64,000 nucleotides of DNA from Betaproteobacteria bacterium (lineage in GTDB: Bacteria; Pseudomonadota; Gammaproteobacteria; Burkholderiales; SG8-39): contig JAJDOG010000079.1 of the NCBI GenBank assembly GCA_022340285.1, forward strand, positions 40,014-104,013, written 5' to 3'. Under the pieces are notes generated by a model. That model saw nothing but the letters and a program-made list of their open reading frames with translations, was not told the DNA's origin and did no database searches. Below are positions 1 to 8,726 of the stretch, piece after piece. The position numbers were made by a program, and so were the translations under genes. Position 1 is the first letter of the stretch. The number at the start of each line of letters is the position of its first letter.

Positions 1-305
1 TCGCGAATCTAGGGCTCAAGGCGAACGTGGCGCTGGAGATCGACGGAGTGCCGGCGATGCTCGACCTGGTGCACCAGGGGTACGGGCATGCGGTGCTGCC
101 CGCCAATCGGGTCCGCGTCGACAATCAGCGTCGCGCGTTCGTGACGCGGCCGATCGTCGAGCCCAGGCTGGCGAGCACGCTCGCGCTCGCGATCCCGGCC
201 CAGCGGCCGACGACGCCGCTCACTCGTCAAACCCTCGAACTGCTTGCGAGCTTCGTTCCGCGTGCGCTGCGCGCGGGCGGGCAAGGGGTGCCCAGGGCGC
301 CTTGA
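1..305 (+). CDS. LysR-type transcriptional regulator, C-terminal fragment
   Basis: The reading frame is open from the window edge (first full codon at 3) to a TGA at 303-305, so the N-terminal DNA-binding part lies outside. The visible part has the alternating hydrophobic pattern of the end of a LysR effector-binding domain, including a segment reading EIDGVPAMLDLVHQGYGHAV, typical of the last beta-alpha-beta unit in which the regulator checks that a position is always accessible ('GxGxAxLP' type). It is followed 51 bp later, on the same strand, by a flavin monooxygenase that it may regulate. Family assignment is from the C-terminal pattern only; the effector is unknown. Confidence 0.75.
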   Translation, partial: ANLGLKANVALEIDGVPAMLDLVHQGYGHAVLPANRVRVDNQRRAFVTRPIVEPRLASTLALAIPAQRPTTPLTRQTLELLASFVPRALRAGGQGVPRAP

Positions 306-356
306 CCCTGCCGACCGATGGGGAATAATCGAACCTCGCGGGGTCCAGGGGGGGGA

Positions 357-1664
357 ATGAAGCGCACGCCACGTAACGAGAAACCCGTCGTAATCGCGGG
401 CGGTGGTATAGGCGGACTTGCTTGTGCGCTCGGCCTCGCGCAGCGTGGATTCCGCGTGACCGTGCTCGAGCAGGCGCACGAGTTCGGCGAGCTGGGAGCC
501 GGAATCCAGCTCGGGCCGAACGCATTCCACGTCTTCGACGCGCTCGGCATCGGCAAGCTCGTCAAGAAGGACGCGGTGCTCATCGAGCGGCTGCTCATGA
601 TGGACGGCGTCTCGGGCGAGAAGGTGATCGACATTCCCATCGACGCGCGTTTCCGGAGCCGCTTCGGCAACCCGTACGCGGTCACACACCGGGCCGACAT
701 TCACGGTGCGCTGCTCGAGGGCTGCCGGTCGATCGGGCTGGTCGATCTGCGCACGGACAGCAGGGTGACCGGATTCCACAGCGAAGCGGATGGGGTCGCG
801 GTCGAGCTGGGCGGAGGCGTGCGAATCGTAGCCGCGGCGCTGGTTGGCGCGGACGGCCTGCGCTCGGCCGTGCGCGAGCAGATCGTGGGCGACGGCGAAC
901 CGCCGGCCTCAGGGCACATGTGCTATCGCGCGGTGCTCTCTCTCGACGACATGCCGAAGGACATGCGCTGGCCGGCCGCCACGCTCTGGGCCGGGCCGAA
1001 CACCCACATCGTCCACTATCCGCTGCGCGGCTGGAAGCTCTTCAACCTGGTGGCGACGGTGGTGCGCGACGCGACCATGAGCGGCCACAACGAGGAGGCA
1101 CCGCCCGAGGAAGTGCTGCCGCTCTTCGCCAAGAACTGCGCGAAGCCGATGAGCATCATGCGCGTGCCGAAGGTCTTCCGCCGCTGGATGCTGCGCTACC
1201 GGCCGCCGGTCGCGAACTGGACACAGGGTAACGTGACCCTCCTCGGCGACGCGGCTCATCCGATGCTCCAGTACATGGCGCAGGGCGCGTGCATGGCGAT
1301 GGAGGATGCCGTGTGCCTCGCGGTGACCGCCGATGAGGCCGACGGCGACTTCGCCGCCGCATTCGGGCGCTACCAGGCGCTGCGGCTGGTGCGCACCGCT
1401 CGAGTACAGCTTTCCGCGGTGATGATGGGACACATGTTTCACGCCGATGGGATCGCAAGGCTGGTGCGCAACGAGATCTACAGCGACCACACCCCGCAGA
1501 GCTACAACGAGGCGCTCGATTGGATCTATCGCGCACCGGACTATATCGTTGCGGCGAATCTCAAGGCCCCGAAACGCAAGTCACCGGCCGGTCGCAAGCG
1601 CGCAGGTGCGCCGGGCAGTCGGGCGAAGGCGAAGAAGCGGACGGTGGCGAAGCACCGACGCTGA
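357..1664 (+). CDS. FAD-dependent aromatic monooxygenase (3-hydroxybenzoate 6-hydroxylase-like)
   Basis: This is a class A flavoprotein monooxygenase that would hydroxylate an aromatic acid using NAD(P)H and O2. Visible are the N-terminal dinucleotide fold (VVIAGGGIGGLACALGL), the DG motif (ALVGADGLRSAVRE) and the second FAD motif (VTLLGDAAHPMLQYMAQGA). The core resembles 3-hydroxybenzoate 6-hydroxylase/salicylate hydroxylase relatives of about 400 residues. I place the start at ATG 357, right behind a G-rich stretch and 14 codons before the glycine motif; an in-frame ATG at 318 would add 13 residues. The last ~35 residues are an unusual Lys/Arg/Ala-rich tail (RKRAGAPGSRAKAKKRTVAK). The exact substrate cannot be read from the sequence. 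Confidence 0.85.
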   Translation: MKRTPRNEKPVVIAGGGIGGLACALGLAQRGFRVTVLEQAHEFGELGAGIQLGPNAFHVFDALGIGKLVKKDAVLIERLLMMDGVSGEKVIDIPIDARFRSRFGNPYAVTHRADIHGALLEGCRSIGLVDLRTDSRVTGFHSEADGVAVELGGGVRIVAAALVGADGLRSAVREQIVGDGEPPASGHMCYRAVLSLDDMPKDMRWPAATLWAGPNTHIVHYPLRGWKLFNLVATVVRDATMSGHNEEAPPEEVLPLFAKNCAKPMSIMRVPKVFRRWMLRYRPPVANWTQGNVTLLGDAAHPMLQYMAQGACMAMEDAVCLAVTADEADGDFAAAFGRYQALRLVRTARVQLSAVMMGHMFHADGIARLVRNEIYSDHTPQSYNEALDWIYRAPDYIVAANLKAPKRKSPAGRKRAGAPGSRAKAKKRTVAKHRR

Positions 1665-1694
1665 GGGGCGTGTTCGTTTAGGCAAGGAGACCGC

Positions 1695-4334
1695 ATGACC
1701 GACATCTCCGACCCCACCTCCTGGTCGATCAGCCCGCAGGCGTGGTCGCGGGTCACACCGACCGACGTCGATCCGGACGAGACCAAGGAGTGGCTGGAGG
1801 CCTTCGACGCGCTGGTCGCGGCCGAAGGTCCCGAGCGCGCGACGTTCATCTTGCGTAAGCTGCTAGATCGCGGCCGCCAGCGGCGCGTCCCGATGCCGCC
1901 GGTGCTCAACACGCCCTACAGCAACACCATCGGGCTCGCCGATCAGCCGCAGTACCCCGGCAATCTCGACATCGAGAACCGCATCAGCGCGGCGGTGCGC
2001 TGGAACGCGCTCGCGATGGTGGTGCGCGCGAACCGCGAGCATCCGGAGCTCGGCGGGCACATCGCAACCTATGCGTCCATCGCCGATCTCTTCGAGGTGG
2101 GATACAACCACTTCTTTCGCGCTGGCCAGTCCGGCGACCTCGTGTTCTTCCAGCCGCACGCGGCTCCCGGCGTGTACGCGCGCGCTTTTCTCGAGGGGCG
2201 CCTGACCGCAGAGCATCTCGCCAACTTCCGCCGGGAGACGGGTGGCAAGGGTCTTTCGTCCTATTGCCACCCGTGGTTGATGCCCGGTTTCTGGCAGTTC
2301 CCGACCGGCTCGATGGGCCTGGGAGCGATCCAGGCGATCTACCAGGCGCGGTACATGCGCTACCTGGAGGACCGCGGCATCCTCGCCACGCGCGGTCGCA
2401 AAGTGTGGGCATTCGTCGGGGACGGCGAAATGGACGAGCCCGAATCGCTGGCCGGCCTGTCGCTCGCCGCCCGCGAAGGCCTCGACAACCTCATCTTCGT
2501 CGTCAACTGCAACTTGCAGCGCCTCGACGGGCCGGTGCGCGGCAACGGGTCGGTCATCCAGGAGCTGGAGGGACTCTTCGCGGGCGCCGGCTGGAACGTG
2601 ATCAAGGTGCTGTGGGGCTCGGACTGGGACACGCTCTTCGCGCGCGACGAGGAAGGCGTCATCCTCCGGCGGCTGCACGAAACGGTGGACGGAGAATTCC
2701 AGAAGTATGCCGCCACGGACGGCCGCTTCAATCGCGAGCACTTCTTCAACAAGTATCCCGAGCTCCAGGCGATCGTGGCGCATCTGTCGGACGACGACAT
2801 CGACCGCCTGCGCCGCGGCGGACACGATCCGATCAAAATCTATGCCGGCTACCACGCGGCCGCGCACCACAAGGGCCAGCCGACGGTGATCCTCGCGCAA
2901 ACCAAGAAGGGTTTCGGCATGGGGCACTGGGGCCAGGGCAGAATGGGCTCACACCAGCAGAAGAAGCTGGAGGACGATGCACTGACCGCTTTCCGCGATC
3001 GGTTCGCAGTGCCGATCTCCGACCGCGACGTTCATGAGCTCGTCCCGTACAAGCCTTCCGCCGATAGCGCAGAGATGCGGTATCTGCACGCGCGTCGCGA
3101 AACGCTTGGCGGCTACCTTCCTGCGCGGTCGGCGGAGGCGCCGCGGCTCGCCGTCCCGGGGCTCGACGCTTTCGCAAAGATCCTGGAGGGCACGCGCGAT
3201 CGCGAGCAGTCCACGACCATGGTATTCGTGCAACTGCTCGCGCAATTGCTCCGCGATCCGCACATCGGCAAACACATCGTGCCGATCGTGGCGGACGAGG
3301 CCCGCACCTTCGGCATGCAGACGCTCTTCCGCCAGGTGGCGATCTATTCGTCGGCCGGCCAGCTCTACGAGCCGGAGGATCGCGACGAGCTGCTCTACTA
3401 CAAGGAAGCGAAGGACGGCCAGATCCTCGAGGAAGGGATCAGCGAAGCCGGCGCGCTGTGCTCGTGGATCGCGGCGGCGACGAGCTACAGCACTCACGGC
3501 GTGCCGATGCTGCCGTTCTACATCTTCTACTCCTGCTTCGGATTCCAGCGCGTGGCAGACCTGATCTGGGCCGCGGCCGATCAGCGCGCGCGCGGCTTCC
3601 TCTTCGGCGCGACCGCCGGCCGCACCACTCTCTCGGGAGAAGGCCTGCAGCACCAGGACGGGACGAGCCAGCTGTGGGCCTCGAGCATCGCGACCTGCCG
3701 CGCCTACGATCCCTGCTTCGGCTACGAGCTCGCGGTGATCCTGCAGGACGGCGCACGCCGCATGCTCGAAGCGCAGGAGGACGTCTTCTACTACGTGACC
3801 GTGATGAACGAAAACTATGCGCACGGCGCGCTGCCCGCCGGCGAGGAGACCGGGATCCTGCGCGGGATGCACCGCGTCTGCGGCACGGGTGCTGGCGACG
3901 TGCAGCTGCTTGGCTCAGGAACGATCCTGCGTGAATGCATTGCTGCGGCGAACCTTCTCGAGCGGGATCACAAGCTTTCTGCCGACGTGTGGAGCGTGAC
4001 GAGCTGGACCGAGCTGCGCTGGGACGGAATGATCGCGTCGGGCACCGCGACCACCGCGGTGCGCGAGGCACGCGGCGCCGAAGGAAGCGGAAAACGCGAA
4101 CCGTGGCTCGCCCAATGTCTCGCCCCGACTCGGGGCCCGGTCATCGCCGCGAGCGACTACGTGAGTGCGGTGGCGGACCTCGTCCGGCCGTGGATTCCGG
4201 CGGGTCGACCGTATGTTGCGCTCGGGACAGATGGCTTCGGCCGCAGCGATACGCGCGCGAGCCTGCGAAAGTTCTTCGGCGTCAGCCGGGATGACATCGT
4301 TGCCGCCGCGCTGCGGGCAAACGAACCTTCATGA
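1695..4334 (+). CDS. aceE: 2-oxo acid (pyruvate) dehydrogenase E1 component, homodimeric type
   Basis: A full-length 879-residue thiamine-diphosphate E1 of the homodimeric AceE family, which decarboxylates a 2-oxo acid and passes the acyl group to an E2 lipoyl domain. The ThDP motif runs from GDGEMDEPES (about residues 242-251) to VVNCNLQRLDG. The transketolase-like central and C-terminal domains are complete. The N-terminus begins 31 bp after the monooxygenase stop. No E2 (aceF) or E3 (lpd) follows, which is the usual arrangement, so this is probably a second copy. A related orphan E1, MdeB of Pseudomonas putida, acts on 2-oxobutyrate, so the true substrate may not be pyruvate. It is translationally coupled (ATGA overlap) to the cupin gene. 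Confidence 0.92.
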   Translation: MTDISDPTSWSISPQAWSRVTPTDVDPDETKEWLEAFDALVAAEGPERATFILRKLLDRGRQRRVPMPPVLNTPYSNTIGLADQPQYPGNLDIENRISAAVRWNALAMVVRANREHPELGGHIATYASIADLFEVGYNHFFRAGQSGDLVFFQPHAAPGVYARAFLEGRLTAEHLANFRRETGGKGLSSYCHPWLMPGFWQFPTGSMGLGAIQAIYQARYMRYLEDRGILATRGRKVWAFVGDGEMDEPESLAGLSLAAREGLDNLIFVVNCNLQRLDGPVRGNGSVIQELEGLFAGAGWNVIKVLWGSDWDTLFARDEEGVILRRLHETVDGEFQKYAATDGRFNREHFFNKYPELQAIVAHLSDDDIDRLRRGGHDPIKIYAGYHAAAHHKGQPTVILAQTKKGFGMGHWGQGRMGSHQQKKLEDDALTAFRDRFAVPISDRDVHELVPYKPSADSAEMRYLHARRETLGGYLPARSAEAPRLAVPGLDAFAKILEGTRDREQSTTMVFVQLLAQLLRDPHIGKHIVPIVADEARTFGMQTLFRQVAIYSSAGQLYEPEDRDELLYYKEAKDGQILEEGISEAGALCSWIAAATSYSTHGVPMLPFYIFYSCFGFQRVADLIWAAADQRARGFLFGATAGRTTLSGEGLQHQDGTSQLWASSIATCRAYDPCFGYELAVILQDGARRMLEAQEDVFYYVTVMNENYAHGALPAGEETGILRGMHRVCGTGAGDVQLLGSGTILRECIAAANLLERDHKLSADVWSVTSWTELRWDGMIASGTATTAVREARGAEGSGKREPWLAQCLAPTRGPVIAASDYVSAVADLVRPWIPAGRPYVALGTDGFGRSDTRASLRKFFGVSRDDIVAAALRANEPS

Positions 4335-4867
4335 GGGTGGCCTTGGACGCGCATGAAGTGATCGCGCATTTGCTCAGACCAAGCGGCGCAATTCCGAATC
4401 ATCCGAAGTGGCCGCTGCTGGTGTACCCGGGCGCGGTCGAAATCTCCGGTCCGGATCCGGCCGTCGCGTTCGAGCGACTGTTCGACGCGAATCGCTGGCC
4501 GGCAGCCTGGCGCAACGGCGTGTATCCCTATCACCACTTCCACACGACGGCGCACGAAGCGCTCGGCGTCTACAGCGGCGAGGTGACGGTGCAATTCGGC
4601 GGCGAGGATGGCGTGTCGGTCACCGCAAGGCCCGGCGACGTGATCGTGCTGCCCGCCGGCGTGGGGCACAAGAAAATCGCGTCGCGGGGAAGTCTGGGCA
4701 TCGTCGGCGCCTATCCGGCAGGGCAACACGCCGACATGAACGTCGCGAAACTCGCGCGCGCTGCGCAGTCCGCGGAGACCGCCGACGCGGTGGCGCGCGT
4801 GCCAATGCCGGAGCGTGATCCCGTCTTTGGTGAAAAAGGGCCGCTTTTCGCGCACTGGCGAGCGTGA
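4331..4867 (+). CDS. Cupin-domain protein (YjlB-like)
   Basis: A 178-residue single-cupin protein. The metal-binding motif is visible as YHHFHTTAHEALGVYSGEV followed by a second half RPGDVIVLPAGVGHKKI, giving the His/His/Glu/His set of a metal-dependent cupin. The pattern PNHPKWPLLVYPGA near the N-terminus and the length match the YjlB group, which has no firm biochemical role. The ATG overlaps the aceE stop (ATGA), so the two are co-translated. It may process a product of, or a molecule toxic to, the E1 reaction; that is inference from context only. Confidence 0.8.
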   Translation: MRVALDAHEVIAHLLRPSGAIPNHPKWPLLVYPGAVEISGPDPAVAFERLFDANRWPAAWRNGVYPYHHFHTTAHEALGVYSGEVTVQFGGEDGVSVTARPGDVIVLPAGVGHKKIASRGSLGIVGAYPAGQHADMNVAKLARAAQSAETADAVARVPMPERDPVFGEKGPLFAHWRA

Positions 4868-4896
4868 AAATGTTGCACCAGGCATCGTCGAATCCA

Positions 4897-4935
4897 GACG
4901 ACGAAACCTAGACGGGGACGACGAAACCTGGACGG
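4897..4935. repeat. Two-copy 20-bp tandem direct repeat
   Basis: Two copies of a 19-nt unit (GACGACGAAACCTRGACGG) with one mismatch and a period of 20 bp lie in the 174-bp gap between the cupin gene and the lipoprotein gene. It could be a pair of protein-binding sites or a replication-slippage product. No function is known. Confidence 0.6.
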
Positions 4936-4999
4936 TTTGCCGCGCGGATTTGTTCCTCCCTCGAGCGGAGCCTGCGGCATGGCAGGAGGAGTCGATCGC

Positions 5000-5005
5000 T
5001 ATACT
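5000..5005 (+). promoter_or_regulatory. Candidate -10 element for the lipoprotein/secreted-protein pair
   Basis: TATACT sits 37 bp before the ATG of the DUF3568-like lipoprotein gene, in an otherwise GC-rich gap. No convincing -35 hexamer is seen at 16-18 bp, so this is a weak call based on composition and position. Confidence 0.35.
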
Positions 5006-5041
5006 GGATGCGATCGATTTGAGGATGTCCGGCCAAACGCC

Positions 5042-5461
5042 ATGCGTCGCGCTCTAGCAATTGCGTTGATTCTCGCGTTCTCCCAGACCGTTGGGGGATG
5101 CGCGGCGGTCGGCATCACCATGCTCGGTGTGGGGGCCGGCATCGGCGCCGCACACCATCTCGGCGGCATCAGCTACAAGACGTTCACAGAATCGCTGCCG
5201 GACGTGAAGCGCGCGACGATAGCCGCGTTGCGCCGCATGGCGATAGAAGTATCGGCAGTCGAAAGGATGGAGAACGGCGAACGCATCGTGGCGAAGGCGG
5301 CGGATCGCGACATCGAGATCGAGCTCGAATCGCTCACCCCGCGGACGACGCGAATGCGTTCCGTGGCTCGTCAGGACGGCGGCTTGCTCGTCGATTCTGC
5401 GACTGCGGTCGAGATCATCATCCAGACGGAGAAGGCCCTTACCACCAGCACCCAGGCCTGA
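5042..5461 (+). CDS. Small lipoprotein, DUF3568-like
   Basis: A 139-residue exported lipoprotein. The start is ATG 5042 because it opens a clean type II signal (MRRALAIALILAFSQTVGGC) with lipobox VGGC; upstream in-frame starts would put a non-signal stretch in front. After the Cys comes a Gly-rich helix (GITMLGVGAGIGAAHHLGG) and an alpha/beta domain (YKTFTESLPDVKRATIAAL...) of the kind found in DUF3568 lipoproteins, which have no assigned activity. It lies 11 bp upstream of a secreted Gly-rich protein, probably as one transcript, suggesting that the two act together at the envelope. Confidence 0.75.
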   Translation: MRRALAIALILAFSQTVGGCAAVGITMLGVGAGIGAAHHLGGISYKTFTESLPDVKRATIAALRRMAIEVSAVERMENGERIVAKAADRDIEIELESLTPRTTRMRSVARQDGGLLVDSATAVEIIIQTEKALTTSTQA

Positions 5462-5472
5462 GGAGACGGACC

Positions 5473-6708
5473 ATGAAACCCATCCTATCTGCCATCCTTG
5501 TCGCGGCCGGGCTCTCGCTCGGTCTTTCCGGCACGGCCGCCGCGAAGTCGTCGGACGAGACAACGTCGGGGCAGGGCGCGACCGGAACTCACGAGGCGTC
5601 ATCCGGGCATATGGACGGCGCGGCCTCTCGCGGCAGCGTGCAGGTCACGGGCAAAATCGTGGATGCGTTCACGGAGTTTGCCGGCTCGCAGGAGAACGCC
5701 ACGAGCCTCGTGACCGGACTGCAGACCGGCAGCGAAATCACGCTTAGGGGATCGGGCGGTACCGGTACGGGCGGGCGCGATGCGGCGGGCAAGCCGGGGT
5801 CGACGACGTTCACCCCGCCTACCAGCTCGATGGGTAACGGCAACGTCTACATATCGCTCGCCTTGGCGAAAGATCAGCTCGCGAGCTTTGGCATCGACAG
5901 CCCGACTCCGCAGCAGATCAAGGCCGCATTGAATGGCGGCACGGTCAGCACCGAAGGGGTTGGCACGATGGAACTCCCGGGCGTCCTGCAGATGCGCGCC
6001 GACGGCATGGGCTGGGGCCGGATCGCGCAGGCGCAGGGTACCAAGCTCGGATGGGTAATGAGCGCGATGAAGTCTTCCAGTGCGATGCCTCTCGAGAATG
6101 TCGCGTCGACGTCTTCCGATATGACCGTCGTGTCGGACACCGGCACCGGGGGGCGCGCGGCAGCGGGTAAATCCACGGAACCTTCCGGCACGACGCCGGA
6201 GTCGGGTATCACCACGGCCACGGGCGGCCGCGTTGCCGCGAGCAAGGGCTCCAGCAGTGCGAATGGCCATGGCGTCGTCGACGCGGCGAACGGGGCGCAT
6301 GGCAAGTCCGGGGCAGAGCATTCGAATGCGGGCCGCGGCATCCACAACGCGCTGGGCGGGAACGCTGCGTCCGGTAATGCGTATGCCTACGGCAAGGCCA
6401 AGAGTCACGGTGTGAGCACTGCGACCGGTGCGACCGCCGGCGCCACGTTGGCAGGGGCCGGCATCGTCAACGCCGGCGGTGGGGGTCATGGCAACTCAGC
6501 CGCCGCGGCAGGTATGGTCAGTGGCAGTGGCGGCGGTTACGGCCAGACAGCGGCCGTGGCCACGGCTGCGGCTGCAGGTGTGTCGTCCCAGAGCGGCGCC
6601 GGCATTGTCAGCGCGGCCGGCGGGCATGGCAATGGGAACGCGTACGCGCATGGTCATCGCCGCGGCCACGGCCACGGATACGGGCACTGGCACGGACGCG
6701 GGAAGTAA
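5473..6708 (+). CDS. Secreted Gly/Ala/His-rich protein with three TGGR-type repeats
   Basis: A 411-residue protein of unknown function. ATG 5473 follows AGGAGA and begins a Sec signal (MKPILSAILVAAGLSLGLSG, cleavage near TAAA-KS). Residues ~35-95 form a mixed domain. A conserved-looking helical block (YISLALAKDQLASFGIDSPT to GWGRIAQAQGTKLGWVM) follows. The unit TGGRxAA(G/S)K then occurs three times in the mature protein. The C-terminal ~170 residues are low complexity (Gly, Ala, Ser, Asn) and end in a His-Gly tail (GHRRGHGHGYGHWHGRGK) that could bind metal or form a matrix. It is probably co-transcribed with the upstream lipoprotein. I cannot assign a function. Confidence 0.75.
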   Translation: MKPILSAILVAAGLSLGLSGTAAAKSSDETTSGQGATGTHEASSGHMDGAASRGSVQVTGKIVDAFTEFAGSQENATSLVTGLQTGSEITLRGSGGTGTGGRDAAGKPGSTTFTPPTSSMGNGNVYISLALAKDQLASFGIDSPTPQQIKAALNGGTVSTEGVGTMELPGVLQMRADGMGWGRIAQAQGTKLGWVMSAMKSSSAMPLENVASTSSDMTVVSDTGTGGRAAAGKSTEPSGTTPESGITTATGGRVAASKGSSSANGHGVVDAANGAHGKSGAEHSNAGRGIHNALGGNAASGNAYAYGKAKSHGVSTATGATAGATLAGAGIVNAGGGGHGNSAAAAGMVSGSGGGYGQTAAVATAAAAGVSSQSGAGIVSAAGGHGNGNAYAHGHRRGHGHGYGHWHGRGK

Positions 6709-6780
6709 GTCTCCTTAGAACACTTCCCCAGTCTCTCATCGCGAGGGGCGGCAGCGAAGTCCCGGCCGCCCGCGACCTCC

Positions 6781-7455
6781 TCAAACTGCCACGAACGGCT
6801 TGTCCTTGACCGACGCGGCGAAGCCGTAGAAAACCTCGTTCACCTTTGGCCAGCTCGGCAAGGCCTTGATCTTGCCCATCCAGCGCGTGATGTTCGGGTA
6901 CTTGGCGTAGTTGCAGCGAACGATTTCGCCCAGCCCGATGATCTCGCCGCCCTGATAGTCCGCAATCGTGATCGCGTCGCCGGTCAGATACGCCTTCTTC
7001 GGGCCGATGAGCTTCTCGTCGAGGATCTTCAGCCAGTTCTCCGTACGCTCCTTGTGCCATGCGAGCGTGCCCTTCTGCATCTCTTCGGACGGGCGCTGGT
7101 GGTTGGGAAAGATCTGCGGGTAGACGAGGCCGTAGGCGAGATCCTTATAGATGTTGCTGTTGAACCAGTCCATCATCTCGTTGACGCGTGCGCGCGCCCG
7201 AAGCTCGGTCGGGTACGCAGGCGACTTGCACTTTTCGGCGATGTACCTGAGGATCGACGCGCTCTCAGTGAGCCGGAAATCACCGTCCTCGAGCATGGGA
7301 ACCAACTTGTTGGGATTCATGTCGGAGTAAGGCGGCTTCATGTGCTCGCCGGTCATGAGGTCGATGACCTGGAGTTCGCATTTCTCGCCACACTCCTCGG
7401 CGCCGAGCCACGCGATTCGGCTGGTAGTGGAAACCGGATGATAGTAGAGCTTCAT
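6781..7455 (-). CDS. Glutathione S-transferase family protein
   Basis: A 224-residue canonical GST. The thioredoxin-fold N-terminal domain has the start MKLYYHPVSTTSRIAWLGAE with candidate Ser/Thr catalytic residues near position 9-12, the cis-Pro segment NKLVPMLEDGDF and the glutathione gamma-glutamyl motif LTESASILRYI. The helical C-terminal domain contains the N-capping motif AITIADYQGGE. The start is set by AAGGAGG 8 bases before the ATG. It would conjugate or isomerise electrophiles with glutathione in the cytoplasm. It is divergent from an FAH-family gene; the pair could serve an aromatic ring-cleavage pathway (isomerase plus hydrolase), but this is inferred. Confidence 0.88.
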   Translation of the reverse strand: MKLYYHPVSTTSRIAWLGAEECGEKCELQVIDLMTGEHMKPPYSDMNPNKLVPMLEDGDFRLTESASILRYIAEKCKSPAYPTELRARARVNEMMDWFNSNIYKDLAYGLVYPQIFPNHQRPSEEMQKGTLAWHKERTENWLKILDEKLIGPKKAYLTGDAITIADYQGGEIIGLGEIVRCNYAKYPNITRWMGKIKALPSWPKVNEVFYGFAASVKDKPFVAV

Positions 7456-7678
7456 GGCGCATCCTCCTTGGTTGGGTGAACACGTTCCTGACCTTGTTCC
7501 GCCGGAAGAGTTGTAGCCGTCTCCGGGGCGCCCTATCGGCCATTCCCCGCGGAGAGGTCTGCGCGAGTGATAGCATGACGGCTGCTCGAAATAAAGCGGT
7601 CAGCAAAGTCGGCTCGGCCGGGCGTTCATGCGACGGGAGGGATCCCACTTCCACTCCCGCCCTAAAAGGAGAACCCGC

Positions 7679-8674
7679 GTGAAAGTAGTCACTTATCGGC
7701 AGGGCGGCGAAGCACGGCTCGGTTTCGTTGTAGGGAGTGCGGTGATCGATGCGCTGGGGGCGCTGCCTCGTGCGGATGCGCCGGAGCGCGTCTTTTTCGC
7801 GAGCGCGCTCGCCTTCATCCGCGCGGGGGCTGCGGGGCGGCGGGCGGCGGGGCGCCTGATCGCCGATGCGCCGGCGGCCGCCCGACTTCCGCTCGCCTCG
7901 GTGCAGCTCGCCGCGCCCCTCATGCCTTCGACCATCCTGTGCAGTGGCAGCAACTATCACGATCACAACAAGGAAAAGGCCGCGGCGCCGATTTCGGGCA
8001 AGGAGCCCGAGTTTTTCGTGAAGACGTCGGACTGCGTAATCGGACCCGACGAGACCATCGTGTACGACGAAGTGCTGACGAGAAAGCTCGATGCCGAAAC
8101 CGAACTCGCGATCGTGATTGGGGAACCCGGTCGGCATATTCCGGTGGAGCGCGCGCTGGACCACGTCTTCGGCTACACCATCGTGAACGACGTCACCGCG
8201 CGCGATCGCCAGGTTCGCAAGAAGCCCGACGGCTCTCATTGGTACGAGCTTGGCCGGGGCAAGGTATTCGATACCGCGGCGCCGACCGGACCGTGGATCG
8301 TCACCGCGGACGAGATCGGAGATCCGCAGAACCTGCGCCTGCGCACGCGCATCAACGGCGAGCTCCGCCAGTCCGCCTCGACCGGAAACATGATCTGGTC
8401 GTGCGCCGAGCTCATCCATTTCTTCTCGATCAACCTGACGCTGCGGCCGGGCATGATGATCATCACCGGCACGCCGGGCGGGACGGCATGGTCGGTCGAC
8501 CCCGAGCTCGGCGGCAAGTGGGTCGGCGGCGACGGGTCGGAAACCCTGGTCGCTGCCAAGGGGTATCTGCGTCCGGGGGACGTGATCGAGTGCGAGCTCG
8601 AGAAGATCGGCGTGCTGCGGAATCGCGTGGATGTTGAGCATGGCGCTGCATCCACTGCCCGTCTCGAGTCGTAA
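7679..8674 (+). CDS. Fumarylacetoacetate hydrolase family protein
   Basis: A 331-residue FAH-fold hydrolase or isomerase. The start is GTG 7679, chosen because AAAAGGAG lies 8-9 bases before it. The metal-binding core is visible: the acidic stretch KLDAETELAIVIGEPG, then FGYTIVNDVTARDRQ and the C-terminal MIITGTPGGTAWSVDP. Such enzymes cleave or isomerise acyl-pyruvates and 2-hydroxymuconate-type products of aromatic degradation with Mg2+. The N-terminal ~90 residues form the small family-specific domain. Proximity to a GST and to an aromatic monooxygenase supports a catabolic role, but the substrate is unknown. Confidence 0.87.
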   Translation: MKVVTYRQGGEARLGFVVGSAVIDALGALPRADAPERVFFASALAFIRAGAAGRRAAGRLIADAPAAARLPLASVQLAAPLMPSTILCSGSNYHDHNKEKAAAPISGKEPEFFVKTSDCVIGPDETIVYDEVLTRKLDAETELAIVIGEPGRHIPVERALDHVFGYTIVNDVTARDRQVRKKPDGSHWYELGRGKVFDTAAPTGPWIVTADEIGDPQNLRLRTRINGELRQSASTGNMIWSCAELIHFFSINLTLRPGMMIITGTPGGTAWSVDPELGGKWVGGDGSETLVAAKGYLRPGDVIECELEKIGVLRNRVDVEHGAASTARLES

Positions 8675-8726
8675 CAGGAGGGATAGGATTCGAGGAACGC
8701 CTGCAACAGCTCGTATGGAGGCACGC

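Noticed and set aside
1863..2927. A 354-codon minus-strand open frame opposite aceE
   Set aside because: Shadow frame; no signal, domain or ribosome-binding site.
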